A stretch of 64,000 nucleotides of DNA, taken from contig NC_051088.1 in assembly GCF_901709675.1 (NCBI RefSeq), positions 8,265,193-8,329,192 on the forward strand, read 5' to 3'. Numbering within the stretch: the stretch's first letter is position 1; every line of letters begins with the position of its first letter. The translations under genes were made by a program, and so were the position numbers. The DNA comes from Syngnathus acus. Lineage: Eukaryota; Chordata; Actinopteri; Syngnathiformes; Syngnathidae. Positions 1 through 32,785 of the stretch are shown here, piece after piece. The notes beneath the pieces are model-generated. The model was not told the DNA's origin. It did not search any database and saw only the letters and a program-made list of their open reading frames with translations.

Positions 1-544
1 TAATGAAAAATGTGTGTAGGAGATGTACCCAGTGCTAGTTCAAGCCATCTAATTCCATACTAATACAGTGAACCCCATCCTAGTTGTGGATTACTATCCC
101 CCAATCACCTTTTAATCACCCCCAAAAGCCCGGAACCGATCCTTACCTGAAAAACTCACACTTTATTTTTTGTGCACTTTGTAACGCTCTAACATGCCAC
201 ACAATAATGATGTTTCCATCCAAATGCTTCAGAATTCTTAAGCCAGTTTAGTGAAAATGTGCTAAACATACATGCAATTTATGCCCATTTCCATTTGTTG
301 TCATTTTGCCAATACTGAAAGGAGATGAGACTATGCCATGAGTGATGTCATATGAGAGCGTCTCTCTGAAACAATAAACTCGCCCGAGTGACAACAAACG
401 TGACAGACTGACCTTTCAGTGTTTCGAAGAATACTCAATTGTGCCAGCATTCACCCCATACTGAGCCGTCATAAAAAAGAGATTGGAAAAAAGAAGAGGA
501 AGAAAAAAAATCAGAAATATTTCAATTTCTTCATTCCCCTAAAC

Positions 545-867
545 CACAGGTGTCAAACTCAAGGCCCGGGGGCCAGATACGGCCCGCCACATCATTTTAT
601 GTGGCCCGCGAAGACAAATTGTGCATCAAATTTGTGTCATTACTAGAATTGCAAATTGTCTTCACTTTTAATAATATCTTCTTTTTTAAATATTTGACCA
701 GTTTTTACTCGTCTGATTTGAAAACGAGTTGTCAGTTTGTTTAGAAGCTTTTACTGTATATAATATGAGGTGCTCATACATTTATTTGGGTTGACAGTCA
801 TAATGGCCCTCCGAAAGAAGCTATGACTACAATGCGGCCCGCGAAAAAAATGAGTTTGACACCCCTG
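545..867. mobile_element. hAT-like MITE, copy 1
   Basis: Begins CACAGGTGTCAAACTC and ends GAGTTTGACACCCCTG, giving terminal inverted repeats around the core GTGTCAAACTC. Just inside are the GC-rich blocks GGCCCGGGGGCC and GCGGCCCGCG. The same element, inverted, lies at 34225-34552, with matching interior (for example the complement of ACAGTCATAATGGCC). No coding capacity, so a non-autonomous copy. The 8 bases before it (CCCTAAAC) recur 7/8 at 879-886 rather than directly at the right end. Confidence 0.8.
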
Positions 868-1214
868 ACGGATTTAGGGCCTAAACCTTAATTGTCCGTC
901 ACTATTTTTTTGTGATTACAATTTTTATGTGTAATGCAACATCTGGTCAAAACGTGCAATGTGGTATCTGCTCCTCTTGTTTATTCACAATACCTGGTTC
1001 CAGAGCCAAAGTTTGCATTTTCCTTTTGTGAAAAATCCACCCCCTCCAAGCACAAAAAAGTGTTTTTGTGAATTTTAGATTTTTTTTTTTGCAACTCTCA
1101 AGCGTTTCCATTCAGTTTTATTTGTTTTGAAAATATCAAATAAAAATAAGTGGATGAAAACCCCACTTAATCTAAGAAAAAAATATCTATATTTTTGTCA
1201 AAATAGTTGACATT

Positions 1215-1290
1215 GCATAATTTTCCATGGCACACCTGATGATCTCTCATAGCACACTAATGTGCCGGGGCACACTTGTTAGAAATCGCT
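1215..1290. mobile_element. hAT-like terminal fragment (GTGCC-rich)
   Basis: The reverse complement reads roughly GTGTGCCCCGGCACATTAG then GTGTGCTATGAGAGATCATC and GTGTGCCATGG. This resembles the outer ends of the palindromic element at 29853 and 32861 (GTGAGAGATGTTCAGCTGTG). A decayed end of a related non-autonomous hAT family is the best reading. No target duplication was found. Confidence 0.45.
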
Positions 1291-2080
1291 GCTCTACAGT
1301 AGGCTATCGGAAGTATCTGGTGGTAAAGTGTCTGGTTTGTCATAAAAATCATTTAGAAAATATTTTTGCACACACCAAGCAGCAGACAGTCCTGAAATTG
1401 CTGTAGAAGGAATGTCCTAAGCTGCTGACAGCATGTCTCGCTTACAGGTTCAATTCACTGTCCTGTTTGTCACTGTGAGGAACAGCAGGCCTGCTGAAAA
1501 GAATTTTGGATCAAATAAGAATCTGTCTGCTGGATCTAAAGCTTGCATGCAGCAGTACCGTAAAGACACTAGCAGGCCTCTCATGTTTCAGCCAAGCCCC
1601 GATGATGGAGTGCGAGCTTCTCGGGGTGCAAATCACACTGACACATTCTGGGCTGCCCTGCGCACGGCTCTCTGAAAATCAGCGCTGTTACCTAGGCAAC
1701 CGAAGGAAAAGGCTTTTCAAAAGGAAAAGCTAGTCATTTTCTTTAATCCACTGCAGCTGGAGATTCGGAACACTATTATTAAAGTGCAGTTGCTATGGCT
1801 ACCGACATTTGTACCAGCAGCCGTTGCAGAGGCCCTTGTAGAACCCCCCCCCCCCATCCGAACCCCAGACTCGGTTTTATGGATGCATTCCCAATATCAA
1901 GCCTACAAATGTGTTGTGGTCCTTCTCATTGTGTTGGCACATTTAAGAGTGGTTTGAGTTTCGCAGTAAAGCACAGACTTATTCATCAAGTACAATGCAT
2001 GCTGCGTTCTTTCAGCTAACTGAAAGGCTTCCAAGTAGATCCTGTATGTCGTTTCAATCGGCTCTCTTTTGTCTCCTCAG

Positions 2081-23244
<21,164 letters not shown>

Positions 23245-23582
23245 CGTGTTCAGGGAGCTGGCAGGAAGCTGAAGAATGCAAAAAGGCCAAGTGGATCCTA
23301 TGCTTTATATTTTTATCCCCCCAAGACATTTCTTTGGTATATAGCCAGTAAACGTGACACAACATTCTGAAGACTCCTGCATGACAAGCTTCCCTGACAT
23401 CTTTGTGTAGGTGCTAGAACAAGAAGACACACTGTGCTTATCCAAAAAACAATGTGGCCGCTTATGGAAAATAACAAGTGCTATCTTAAATTCAACATTT
23501 ATTTTAATACGTTGTTGTTGTTTTTTTTTAATCATTTTAAAAAGAGCGACCGCATGGAGGTTTTTTTTCCTTTTTTGGAATT

Positions 23583-23590
23583 TGTAAATA
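23583..23590 (+). promoter_or_regulatory. Pumilio-type response element in rere 3' UTR
   Basis: TGTAAATA fits the UGUANAUA consensus bound by PUF proteins, in an AU-rich part of the 3' UTR about 340 bases after the stop. An 8-mer can occur by chance; occupancy is not shown. Confidence 0.35.
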
Positions 23591-24775
23591 GTATATATAA
23601 ACATATACGATTATAATTATTATTATTATTACTAGGTGTGGACAAACCAGTTGTTTCAACCTCCGCTGCAGTTGTGTTGATGCATTATCCCTTGTTTCAG
23701 AGGGGAGCACCATGGCATTATTCTTCTTCTTATGATTTGAGCCATTTGAATTGTGACCTTGGTCTGACATTGCCGTGTTAGATTTAGTCCCAAGTAGCCC
23801 ATGTGATGGTCCCCGCCCCGACCCAAAACCTGTCACACCCACTCATCACACACACACACACACCAGCTTTTTCAGAATGTGTCAACGCGGCATGTTGACC
23901 TTGAGACTTGAAACACTTGAAGCTTCAATTCATCCATGACGACAACTACAACGGACATTTGCACTGACATTTATTTTTATCCTCTCCCACCATTGTCATT
24001 TAAGCCCAATACATCAACTAATATAAAATGACCTTTTTCTCAACAATTTGGACAGTGCCAGAAGTCTCTTTTTTTTATGCTACGTGAATTTTATACATCA
24101 CAGGAGCCCCGTAGGACTTTTAACGGTGGCATCCTCTCCCGTCATGTTCACTGTGCTCTGCCAACATGCGACCATCAGGAAGCGTACGTGTGCGTATGAT
24201 TGTGTGTGTGCTTATGATCGTGTGTGATTGTGTGCGTGCGTGTGTGTCTCACACTATTGTGCGCTTCAAGTTTGACAACTCGATGCACGAAGACTGTTTG
24301 ACTTGTCATGGATTTCAACAAAACTGTGGCTTATTCGTTTTTTATGATTTTCTTTTTGCCAAATGAAGAAACTGTACTCGCATTTAAATGACCATGTCAT
24401 AGTTCCTCGGAGCACTATTTTTATGTTTTGCAAGCGGAAAGTCTTCTGACCTTCTCTTACTGACGCACTCTTCATCCTCCCGTCCTTTCCCAAGCGTCCT
24501 TTGCCTTTCCCGCCCTGTTTTTGTGTCTCCAAACCTTTGGTGTCCAGTGTTGTCAATGGTTTAGCTTCTCGTTTCAAAGCGGCAGCAGCAGAATGTCCGT
24601 TCTGACTGCCGAGATTTCTATATATACTGGTATCTTGAAGCTTATTGTATATATGAGTAGTCGCCATGGGATGACACAATGTAAACAAAAAGTAGAAAGA
24701 ATAAGACAAATTGTGAGTCCTGTGTTCTCTCCATTTGAGTATTTTGTAATTTTTTTGAAAAATTTGTGGAATTAA

Positions 24776-24781
24776 AATAAA
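24776..24781 (+). terminator. rere: Polyadenylation signal AATAAA of rere
   Basis: Canonical AATAAA about 1.53 kb after the stop codon, in AT-rich DNA. Another AATAAA at 24972-24977 (followed by CTGATTCTGATG) is an alternative, but that one looks like the tail of a retroposon. Confidence 0.6.
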
Positions 24782-24800
24782 CTTCTAAGTTACACCACAA

Positions 24801-27800
24801 TTTATGACTCGAATTTGAATTGGTGACATATTACTAGTGAGGGTAACAACAATATCGATATTTTCTACTATGAGTTGGATCTTATGACTGACTTTGGATG
24901 ACAAGGAGGGTTTGCCAATCACATTAATTCTCCAATTTCAAATTCCCTGTTTGGCATGCACAAACTTGGTCAATAAATCTGATTCTGATGACTGTAAAGA
25001 AATGTTGGGGTTGACTTAAAGTCAAAAAACACTATAGGCGCCATAGTACCCCTTAAGGCACCCCTACTGTGTGTGTGCGTGTGGCATAGTTCCACTATAT
25101 GACTGGTGTGTTATATTTCATTATGTTTACGTATTTGTTTTTTGTATTTCTGTTCATTAAAAACATTTTAGGGGTGTTTTGTTGGAGGGGCTGGAACAGA
25201 TTGACAACATTTCAATTCATTTATCAGCTTGGTCACAGAACAGAGTCAAGTAATTAAGTCACCACTGTACAATGAAACTATTTGGAGCGTAACAAATTGA
25301 AGTTTCTTGACGATTCTTTCACAGAGTCTCTTCTGATTATACCCCATTTAACATCTGAATATTAAATTCTTTGCTCCGTGGGGAACTTATTGGAATGCGG
25401 ATCAAGAATGTCTCGTTTTCGCCTTCCTTCACAAGGCCTGAGCTTTTGAAAATGAGCTCTCGACAGCAGGTAGCAAATCTGCGAGCTGGATATTACGCCG
25501 CAGTGGCATAACAACGTCTAAGCCGTGCTAAGCTGAAAGAAACTTTCTCGATATCACGACGGGGAGTGATGAACCTGCAATCTAATGCTACCCGCCGCCA
25601 TGGCAGCCTTTTTTTGGCTCTGACTGTACTCCTGCTCTGAAATGCCTTTCCTCAAGCAAATGGAGGCTGGCTGTTCTGTCCTCGCAGTGAGGAGGTGCTG
25701 CTTGCTGTTACCGCCGCCGCCGCCTCAGTTCCCCATGATTAGACAACACAACGTCAGGGCCAAGCGCTGGCTGGTTGAATAATTCATCTCCCCTCCTCCT
25801 CTTCCACGTTGGGGATGGAGCGACTGTGACTCGTGTCAAGTCAAATCCCTCTCATGAATGACGCTGTGTGTACCCCTCCGGCGGTCGTGCAGGGATACAT
25901 CAACTCAAACACACAGACAAAATGTACGAGTTGTGTCTGAACCGCAGTATCATCCCGCCGTCTTTCCCACAGAGTGTGCTACTCGGAAAGGCCGCTGTGT
26001 TCTTTCAGCAGGTTGCAGCCGCCATGTTTCTCAAACCGTGGTGTTGACACAGAGGAAACGTGCCTCTGCTGTTTTTCTGAGCTAGATAACAACACAACAC
26101 GCTTTAGAGAGGCTCACTGCTGATTTCCAGGTCGGCCTATTTAGACTGTCTCCCACCAAGATTGGAGCAGCTGCTTTTGCAAACTCGGGAACGTAGTGGT
26201 TATGTAAACCGTCGCTTTGTTAAGTGAGTGCCTCTGTGGAAATGTGATGCTCGCAAGTCAAGGTAATTCAACAAATACAAATTGCAGGGACACTAAAACA
26301 CAATAATGTGCCTTTTTTCCTGGAATGGGGCTAGTTTGTGCATTTCAGCAGCCCTGCTAGGAGGAAATGAGCATTTATATTTCAAGTAAAGGTTTGACGT
26401 GATGTTTCCTGTAAAGTGATAACTACACAGGGGAAGTTGCAGGACGGTAAAATACTTAAATTGTTAGCTTGCACTCTGGAGCCCATTCCCTTTTAAATCT
26501 GTGTCTGTTCTATTGTAGCCATGGAAACATACGTCATGTCTTAAAAGTAAACAACTTTTGGCCCAGAATTGAGCCAGAAGTTTCTTTGCTGGTCCTATTC
26601 TTTGTCTTCCTGCAACTCCTTCTTTAGGAGCTTCCAGCTTTGCCCTTCAGTTCTTGCCTTCCCTTCTGCTCTTCCTGTCCTTATTTGATCTCTTTCTCAC
26701 TTCTCAGATACATTTGTTTGATAACTACCCAGCCATTTTCATTTGCCATGACAGTCATTCTATTGCCATGTAACATTGTTCACTTGTGTATACCTGTGCG
26801 TGTGTTTGCGAGAATGCCTGCTATGTGTTGGGACCTGGTCTACAATTCCCATACGTTAAATAATATCTTGCATTCCCATCCTAGCCTGTGTCCTCACCCG
26901 TATGTCAACCGAGTGTGGTCACTAGCCCGCTTTGTGCATTCCTCACCCAGCAGACCTCACGAACTCCCACGCACTCCTCCTCCTTCCACTCCTCCTCCTC
27001 TTCCTCCTCCTCCTCGTCTTTCTCCTCTTTCTTTCTGCTGGTTGATTTTGGAGGGAAGAGACTGCAAACGAAGCAGACAGGCTTAGTTCAATAAAGCGTA
27101 GCAGGTTGGCTTGTTGGCAGTGGGCGAGACTTGCAGGCTCCTCTTTAATGCCTTGTCATAAAACATGCAGCTGGCAGAGAGTTCACGTTCAATGAGGCGG
27201 AGTGTCCTCCTGAATGTTTGTGCACAGAGGCTCCTGCACCATGTACACCAGCGGTGTATGAAATTAGTTCTCACTCAAATGTTAAAATGTATCAACTGTT
27301 GTAAACTGAGCATTATCTTTGTGTGGAGTCAGAATAGTTGATCAACTTCTATTGGGTTTTATTTGAGTGTGCAGCTGTGCAAGGAGTCAGACACCTTTCG
27401 GGGCTTAACCGTCTATGCCATTGGTTGCCTTCAGTCCCACAGTCTCCCATCATACTTTGGGTGTCATACCTGCTGTGGGAGCTTCATAAAGGCCGCTTGT
27501 CATAAATCAATCAGAGCCTGTACATCTTCTCCCCCTCCACAATTTCCCCAGCTCACTCAGTCTGCGGCCTGTCAGTTAGCCACCATTTTGCAATAATACT
27601 GCTGACACACCTGGGGATAGGCATGGCATGGCAGTGGGGGGCTGCCGAAGGCACAATGAGCCCCCCTCCCTAGCTTGTTTGTGTAATGGCTGCGCAGGTG
27701 TGATAGATGGCATTGCCGAAACATTTAGCCGCTGCACCGAGAGGCTGTCCGCTCTTTCTTGACTCAGATGGATTGGCCATTGTTTTTTCCCTCTTTACCT

Positions 27801-28117
27801 CCAAGTTGTAATTTAGCTCCAATGTGAGGCCATGGAGGACAGTGTGCGTGCAATGCTGCCTGATAAATCCACCACATTGAAAAGTTCTTGTGGGCACCAA
27901 AAGAAGATATTTGAATTTTTTTTAGCCCTTTTAAGCACCCTTGAGCTACATTGTAGAATTTCTAACTGGTGATGGATACCCTGCCTCCCATCCAAATTCA
28001 ATTGGAATAGGCTCAGCTCACTGTGGATCCTCATGAGTGTTAGAAACTGCATGGTTGTCAGCCGACCCAGGACACATACACCATAGACAAGCATTCACAA
28101 TTGAGACTAGAGCAGTA
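24801..28117. other. Intergenic DNA after rere
   Basis: No protein-coding exon recognised. A CAATAAATCTGATTCTG motif at 24971 looks like a LINE-type tail. A pyrimidine-rich (CCT)n-like stretch lies at 26970-27035. Pieces at 27965-28110 (GAATAGGCTCAGCTCACTG, AAGCATTCACA) resemble the SINE family seen elsewhere, heavily decayed. Confidence 0.6.
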
Positions 28118-28452
28118 CAAGACCATGTACTGTAAGGCTTTTTTATGAAGAAAAAAAAAAGACCATGTATAGAAAGGCTTTTTTTATTGGAAAAAAAAAG
28201 ACCATGTATAGTAAGGCATTTTTTATGGAAAAAGTCCATGTATAGTAAAACTTATTTTAAATGAAAAAGGACCATGTATATTAAAGCTTTTTTTAGGATG
28301 AAAAAAAGACCACGCATGTATAGTAAGGATCTTTTTCTATGGAAAAAAAGACAATGTATAGTAAACCTTAACCTGAACAAAAGGAGTGGAGTAAAAAAAA
28401 AAAAAAAAAAAAAGACCAAAAAATACATGACTTTCTTCAGTGAAAAAATGAC
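28118..28452. repeat. Diverged minisatellite with ACCATGTATAGTAAGG units
   Basis: About seven imperfect units, each with a core like ACCATGTATAGTAAGG followed by a T-run, ATGGAAAAA and an A-run ending GACC. Cores start near 28122, 28162, 28200, 28227, 28271, 28310 and 28351, with spacing of roughly 27-46 bases. Ends in a poly-A run at about 28393-28413. Reading frames on both strands here are by-products of the repeat. Confidence 0.8.
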
Positions 28453-29852
28453 CATGGAATGTGAGCACTGTTCAGAAAGTTCATTTTCTACACCAACTAG
28501 TTCAAAGTTCAGTTAATTTTTTTTTAAAAGAACTTAAGTTCATAGTTCATAATTGAAATTTTATTACCTAACTTTATTGTTCCTAAAATGAAAAGTTCAT
28601 AGTTTTCTTCAGTCAATCAAACAAAAAAAAAGTTGCTCCGAGCTGTTACCCTCTGGCATTTTCTCATTGTTTTCACCCATTCCATTACCCCTAGCATCCA
28701 GGTGCTTTCACCTTACAAGAGAAAATTGCTTGAATTGTCTTTTTCTTTATTGAATTGAAACAAAAGCATGACTGTGGTCCAGAATGTGCAAACACAAACA
28801 ATCTGCTGGAGGTGAGGTGCCAGACTAAGGTTGGAAACAAAGGATGTACCAATGAAATAGCAATGTGCAAAACATTTAAAGTAACATTATATTTGCTTTA
28901 ACTAACTTTTGTTTTGCAGTGAATGTATTATTTCTTAACTTGTTTGCCCAAAGAACCCAATGTGATTGAAATCACAATACATCACATTTTGCATGATGCG
29001 TCAACTTTTGGCAGTATGTTCATTGCTCTGGAGCAGCCTGGAGGTGCTAGGAGGTGTTTCAATTGATGGTTTATCCCCAAGCTAACCCCCCACCCCCCAC
29101 CGCCACCACCACTACCACTACCAGACAGCTCCTGCATCCCCTCTCCCTGTAAGCCTTCCCCTCCGGTGGCTGGCTGGCTGCAGATTTAATGGATTTAGCA
29201 GCTGTTGAGGAAACACAACGAGGCCTTGCGGCATATGCTCTGCTGACAACAAAGAACAGAGACACACGCATACACACCGTAAAGTATGCTGCCACAGAAG
29301 CTATAGTTGTCCATTAAACTAACTTGCAACCCGTTTTCCTTCAGTTCCACTTTCTTTGTTCTTATGTGATACATTCTTACATATGTGTTGCATTCTTATA
29401 TAGTTGTGACTGCAACTATGATCAGGGGTGTACGTCTCTGTGTGCCCTGCGATTAGCTGGCAAACCAGATCAGGGTGTCCCCCAAACTAGACCCTCTTGA
29501 GGATAAGTGGTTCGGAAAATGATTTAATTAATGTTCCTAACTCGTGTGCCATTGGAATTTTTAGTACGTGTATCTTATAACAAATTATTGTACATAATTT
29601 ACATTCATATTTTAAAATTCAAATTATATTTAACCTCATCTTCAAATTACGCACCCCAACCATTTCTTTTAAAACTGAAATGTGGCTCTTGACAGTAAAA
29701 GTTTGACCATGCCTTCTGTACCTAACTGCATTGATAATGGATTTAAAATTTGGTGTACACAGCCCTCTAGTGGACGATGTTGAACTACAATGTTACCATT
29801 GCCTGATGGGAGCTCAGCATCAGCTGTCATGCGATGTTTGGATGCTTTAAGG
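28453..29852. other. Intergenic DNA
   Basis: AT-rich. Contains repeated GTTCATAGTTCAT-like words (28530-28610) and a decayed SINE piece at about 29437-29522, where the complement of the GCGATTAGCTGGC / CAGGGTGTCCCCC blocks is visible. No gene seen. Confidence 0.55.
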
Positions 29853-30203
29853 CAGTGTTTCCCAAACAGTGTGCGGTGTTCCGTGAGAGATGTTCAGCTG
29901 TGCCGTGGGAAATTGTCCAACATTAAATACCGAGCGCATTGTAAACTAGTTTGAAATTTACTTTCATTATTATTATTATTTTAATAAACATTTATGTTAA
30001 AACATGTCTGGTGTTTTATTCCTTGTTTTCATATTCGCCAAATAAAACATAAAAATCTGACATTTGGTTAACTGCTTTATATGACAACATGTGTAGGTAC
30101 ACCTCATGGACACTTCAATAGGTACACTACACGGGGTAAAAAAAAAAAGAATAAATAAATAAAGGGTTAATTGCACAATAAAGGCATGTACAAGGATTCT
30201 CTT

Positions 30204-30267
30204 GCACCTGGGATCGAACCAAGACCTTACCGAGCAAGAGCCCGTGTCACTAACCAGTCGGCTGTTT
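30204..30267 (-). other. tRNA-like segment in left arm
   Basis: Reverse complement of the segment at 31630-31697, with B box GGTTCGATCC (complement at 30211-30220) and TGGTTAGTGA (complement at 30247-30256). Identical over the part compared. Confidence 0.55.
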
Positions 30268-30410
30268 CGACATGACAGGCTATGGTCAAATGCACTGTTT
30301 TGTACTAGTGATGTGCATCACAGGCCAATAGGGAAAAAGCTTAAGTGAAAGTGAAAAGTGCCACACCCGCCCTCACCTCCTGATTGGCTGTTTGAGCTGT
30401 GACGTCACTT

Positions 30411-31284
30411 GGACACTCCATTAGGTACGCCGCCATTTTCAAGTGTACCTAATAACAGGCCACGTTATTAGGGAAATATCATGGTCAAAGGTCACAGGTG
30501 TCCAGCTCTAGTCCTCGGGGCCGCGTTCCAACATGTTTTCCAAGTGACCCTCGTTAAGCGCACCTGCGTGAAAAGTTTTTGGTCACTTTCACGCTCCGCA
30601 GGAGCTAAAACTTTTCACGCAGGTGCACTTAACGAGGGAATCACAAGGACACTCCATTAGGTACACCGCCATTTTCAAGTGTACCTAATAACAGGCCACT
30701 TTATTAGGGAAATATCATGGTCAAAGGTCACAGGTGTCAAGCTCTAGTCCTCGGGGCCGCGTTCCATGTTTTCCAAGTGACCCTCGTTAAGCGCACCTGC
30801 GTGAAACGTTTTTGGTCACTTTCACGCTCCGCAGGAGCTAAAACTTTTCACGCAGGTGCACTTAACGAGGGAATCACAAGGACACTCCATTAGGTACACC
30901 GGCATTTTCAAGTGTACCTAATAACAGGCCACTTTATTAGGGAAATATCATGGTCAAAGGTCACAGATGTCAAGCTCTAGTCCTCGGGGCCGCGTTCCAA
31001 CATGTTTTCCAAGTGACCCTCGTTAAGCGCACCTGCGTGAAAAGTTTTTGGTCACTTTCACGTTCCGCAGGAGCTAAAACTTTTCACGCAGGTGCACTTA
31101 ACGAGGGAATCACAAGGACACTCCATTAGGTACACCGGCATTTTCAAGTGTACCTAATAACAGGCCACTTTATTAGGGAAATATCATGGTCAAAGGTCAC
31201 AGGTGTCAAGCTCTAGTCCTCGGGGCCGCGTTCCAACATGTTTTCCAAGTGACCCTCGTTAAGCGCACCTGCGTGAAAAGTTTT
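30411..31284. repeat. Four tandem units of about 235 bp in the left arm
   Basis: Units begin GGACACTCCATTAGGTAC at 30411, 30647, 30880 and 31116 (spacings 236, 233, 236). Unit 2 lacks three bases (GTTCCATGTT against GTTCCAACATGTT). Each contains AAGTGTACCTAATAACAGG, a GGTCAAAGGTCACAG block and an internal hairpin of about 32 bp arms. The fourth unit runs into the centre of the palindrome. Confidence 0.9.
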
Positions 31285-31343
31285 AGCTCCTGCGGAACGT
31301 GAAAGTGACCAAAAACTTTTCACGCAGGTGCGCTTAACAAGGG
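31253..31343. repeat. Central hairpin of the palindrome
   Basis: Arms starting CCCTCGTTAAGCGCACC and ending CGCTTAACAAGGG enclose a 26-base spacer (31285-31310). Equivalent hairpins lie at 30548-30638, 30781-30871 and 31017-31107. There the spacer runs in the opposite orientation (GGTCACTTTCACGC rather than GCGGAACGTGAAAG). Confidence 0.85.
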
Positions 31344-31629
31344 TCACTTGGAAAACATGTTGGAACGCGGCCCTGAGGACAAGAGCTTGACACCTGGCAC
31401 CTTTGACCATGATATTTCCCTAATAAAGTGGCCTGTTATTAGGTACACTTGAAAATGGCGGCCTACTTAATGGAGTGTCCAAGTGACGTCACAGCTCAAA
31501 CAGGCAATCAGGAGGTGGGGGTGAGGGCGGGTGTGGCACTTTTCAATTTCACTTAAGCTTTTTCCCTATTGGCCTGTGATGCACATCACTAGTACAAAAC
31601 AGTGCATTCGACCACAGCCTGTCATGTCG

Positions 31630-31697
31630 AAACAGCCGACTGGTTAGTGACACGGGCTCTTGCTCGGTAAGGTCTTGGTTCGATCCCAGGTGCAAGA
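31630..31697 (+). other. tRNA-like segment (A and B box) in right arm
   Basis: CAGCCGACTGGTTAGTGAC resembles a polymerase III A box and GGTTCGATCC (31677-31686) is a B box, 36 bases apart as in a tRNA. The T arm folds (CTTGG / CCAGG around TTCGATC) and the anticodon loop would read CTCTTGC. The acceptor ends do not pair, so this is a tRNA-derived SINE head and not a working tRNA gene. The mirror copy is at 30204-30267 on the - strand. Confidence 0.55.
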
Positions 31698-31954
31698 GAA
31701 TCCTTGTACATGCTTTTATTGTGCAATTAACCCTTTATTTATTTATTCTTTTTTTTTTACCTCGTGTAGTGTACCTATTGAAGTGTCCATGAGGTGTACC
31801 TACACATGTTGTCATATAAAGCAGTTAACCAAATGTCTGATTTTTATGTTTTATTTGGCGAATATAAAAACAAGGAATAAAACACCAGACAAGTTTTAAC
31901 ATAAATGTTTATTAAAATAATACTAATAATGAAAGTAAATTTCAAACCAGCAAT

Positions 31955-32785
31955 TCAATGTGAAATTGCAGTAGATATATTGGATAACAATATTTAGGCT
32001 TATATATGCATACACGTTATTTAAAAACTACTACACGTGTTATAAAATCAAGATTACCCAAAGAGAAGCATAATCTCCCCGTTGTTGCACAACGGCGCAT
32101 CCCTTCATGCAATAAAGTTAGCCGTTAGCTTGGAGAAAACGCGCATAAAAGAAGTGGTGTTTCAGTGAGTGGTACTTTCTTTCCTTGGCAAATCGTAAAT
32201 CGACATTCTGGCTTACATAGTTCACGCCAGGAGGGAGACGCAACACATTCACTGAGTGACCCGTTGATGCACGGGAAGGAAGGCAGTTCACCCATGAACT
32301 CGTTCGCGAACGAGAAAGTCAGGATTCGTTCCTTCACTGATCCGTTCACGCGATGAACTGGAAATGCAAATCACTCACTCACTGACTCGTTCACTCCGTT
32401 CATTTGGTGAACGGGAAATGCAATTCACGACTCGTTCGTGAACGGGAAGTTACGTCATTTTCTTCTTCGTTTTGATTTACGGCGTGGTGGCACCAGCTTC
32501 AATGCGCATTACCGGCACCTACTGGTTGAAGTCATCTGAACTGAAAAAAGAACGAATCACTTTAGAAAGTGATTCGTTCACTCTCGTTCACTGAAAACAA
32601 AATCGTTCTTTTGAACAAATCGTTCACTCACGAGCCAACACTAACAGCAACACACACATAAACTGAGTATGTGCCGATGCCACAACATGAAATGTCACGA
32701 TTCTCCGATTCTCCACGCATGCACGATTAGCAAGTGGCTGACCAGGCCTTGCGCTAACAGACCTGTGGTTTGCCGATCCTGTTTA
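31955..32785. mobile_element. Insertion in the right arm, GTTCACT/GAACGA-rich
   Basis: About 830 bp with no counterpart in the left arm. It is rich in GTTCACTC, GAACGAGT and CGTTCGTGAACGG words and has a near-perfect palindrome at 32550-32579 (GAACGAATCACTTT, 2 bases, complement). The sequence ACGAGCCAACACTA (about 32630-32643) looks like one MITE end. It could be a later insertion or DNA lost from the left arm. Confidence 0.5.

Larger units (their letters stand above)
1..2080. other. rere intron (partial), upstream of first exon in window
   Basis: No exon is visible before the acceptor at 2079-2080. The stretch is AT-rich and holds a hAT-like MITE (545-867) and a hAT-like terminal fragment (about 1215-1290). 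Short reading frames here, such as those around 1433-2019, resemble no protein I recognise and run through repeat or low-complexity DNA. Confidence 0.8.
23245..24800 (+). other. rere: rere 3' UTR
   Basis: Follows the stop codon without another splice signal that I can support. U-rich, with a Pumilio-type UGUAAAUA at 23583-23590, a short (AC)n at about 23848-23863 and TG-rich DNA at 24190-24250. Its end is set by the AATAAA at 24776; the exact cleavage site is inferred. Confidence 0.7.

Noticed and set aside
24972-24977. Alternative rere polyadenylation signal
   Set aside because: AATAAA is followed by CTGATTCTGATG, which resembles a retroposon tail; the signal at 24776 fits the UTR better.
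30411-31284. CRISPR-like or centromere-like tandem array
   Set aside because: Units are 235 bp head-to-tail without unique spacers, only four copies, in a vertebrate genome and inside a mobile element.
31630-31697. Functional tRNA gene
   Set aside because: A and B boxes are present but the acceptor stem does not pair and the anticodon stem is imperfect; it also occurs as an inverted copy within a mobile element.
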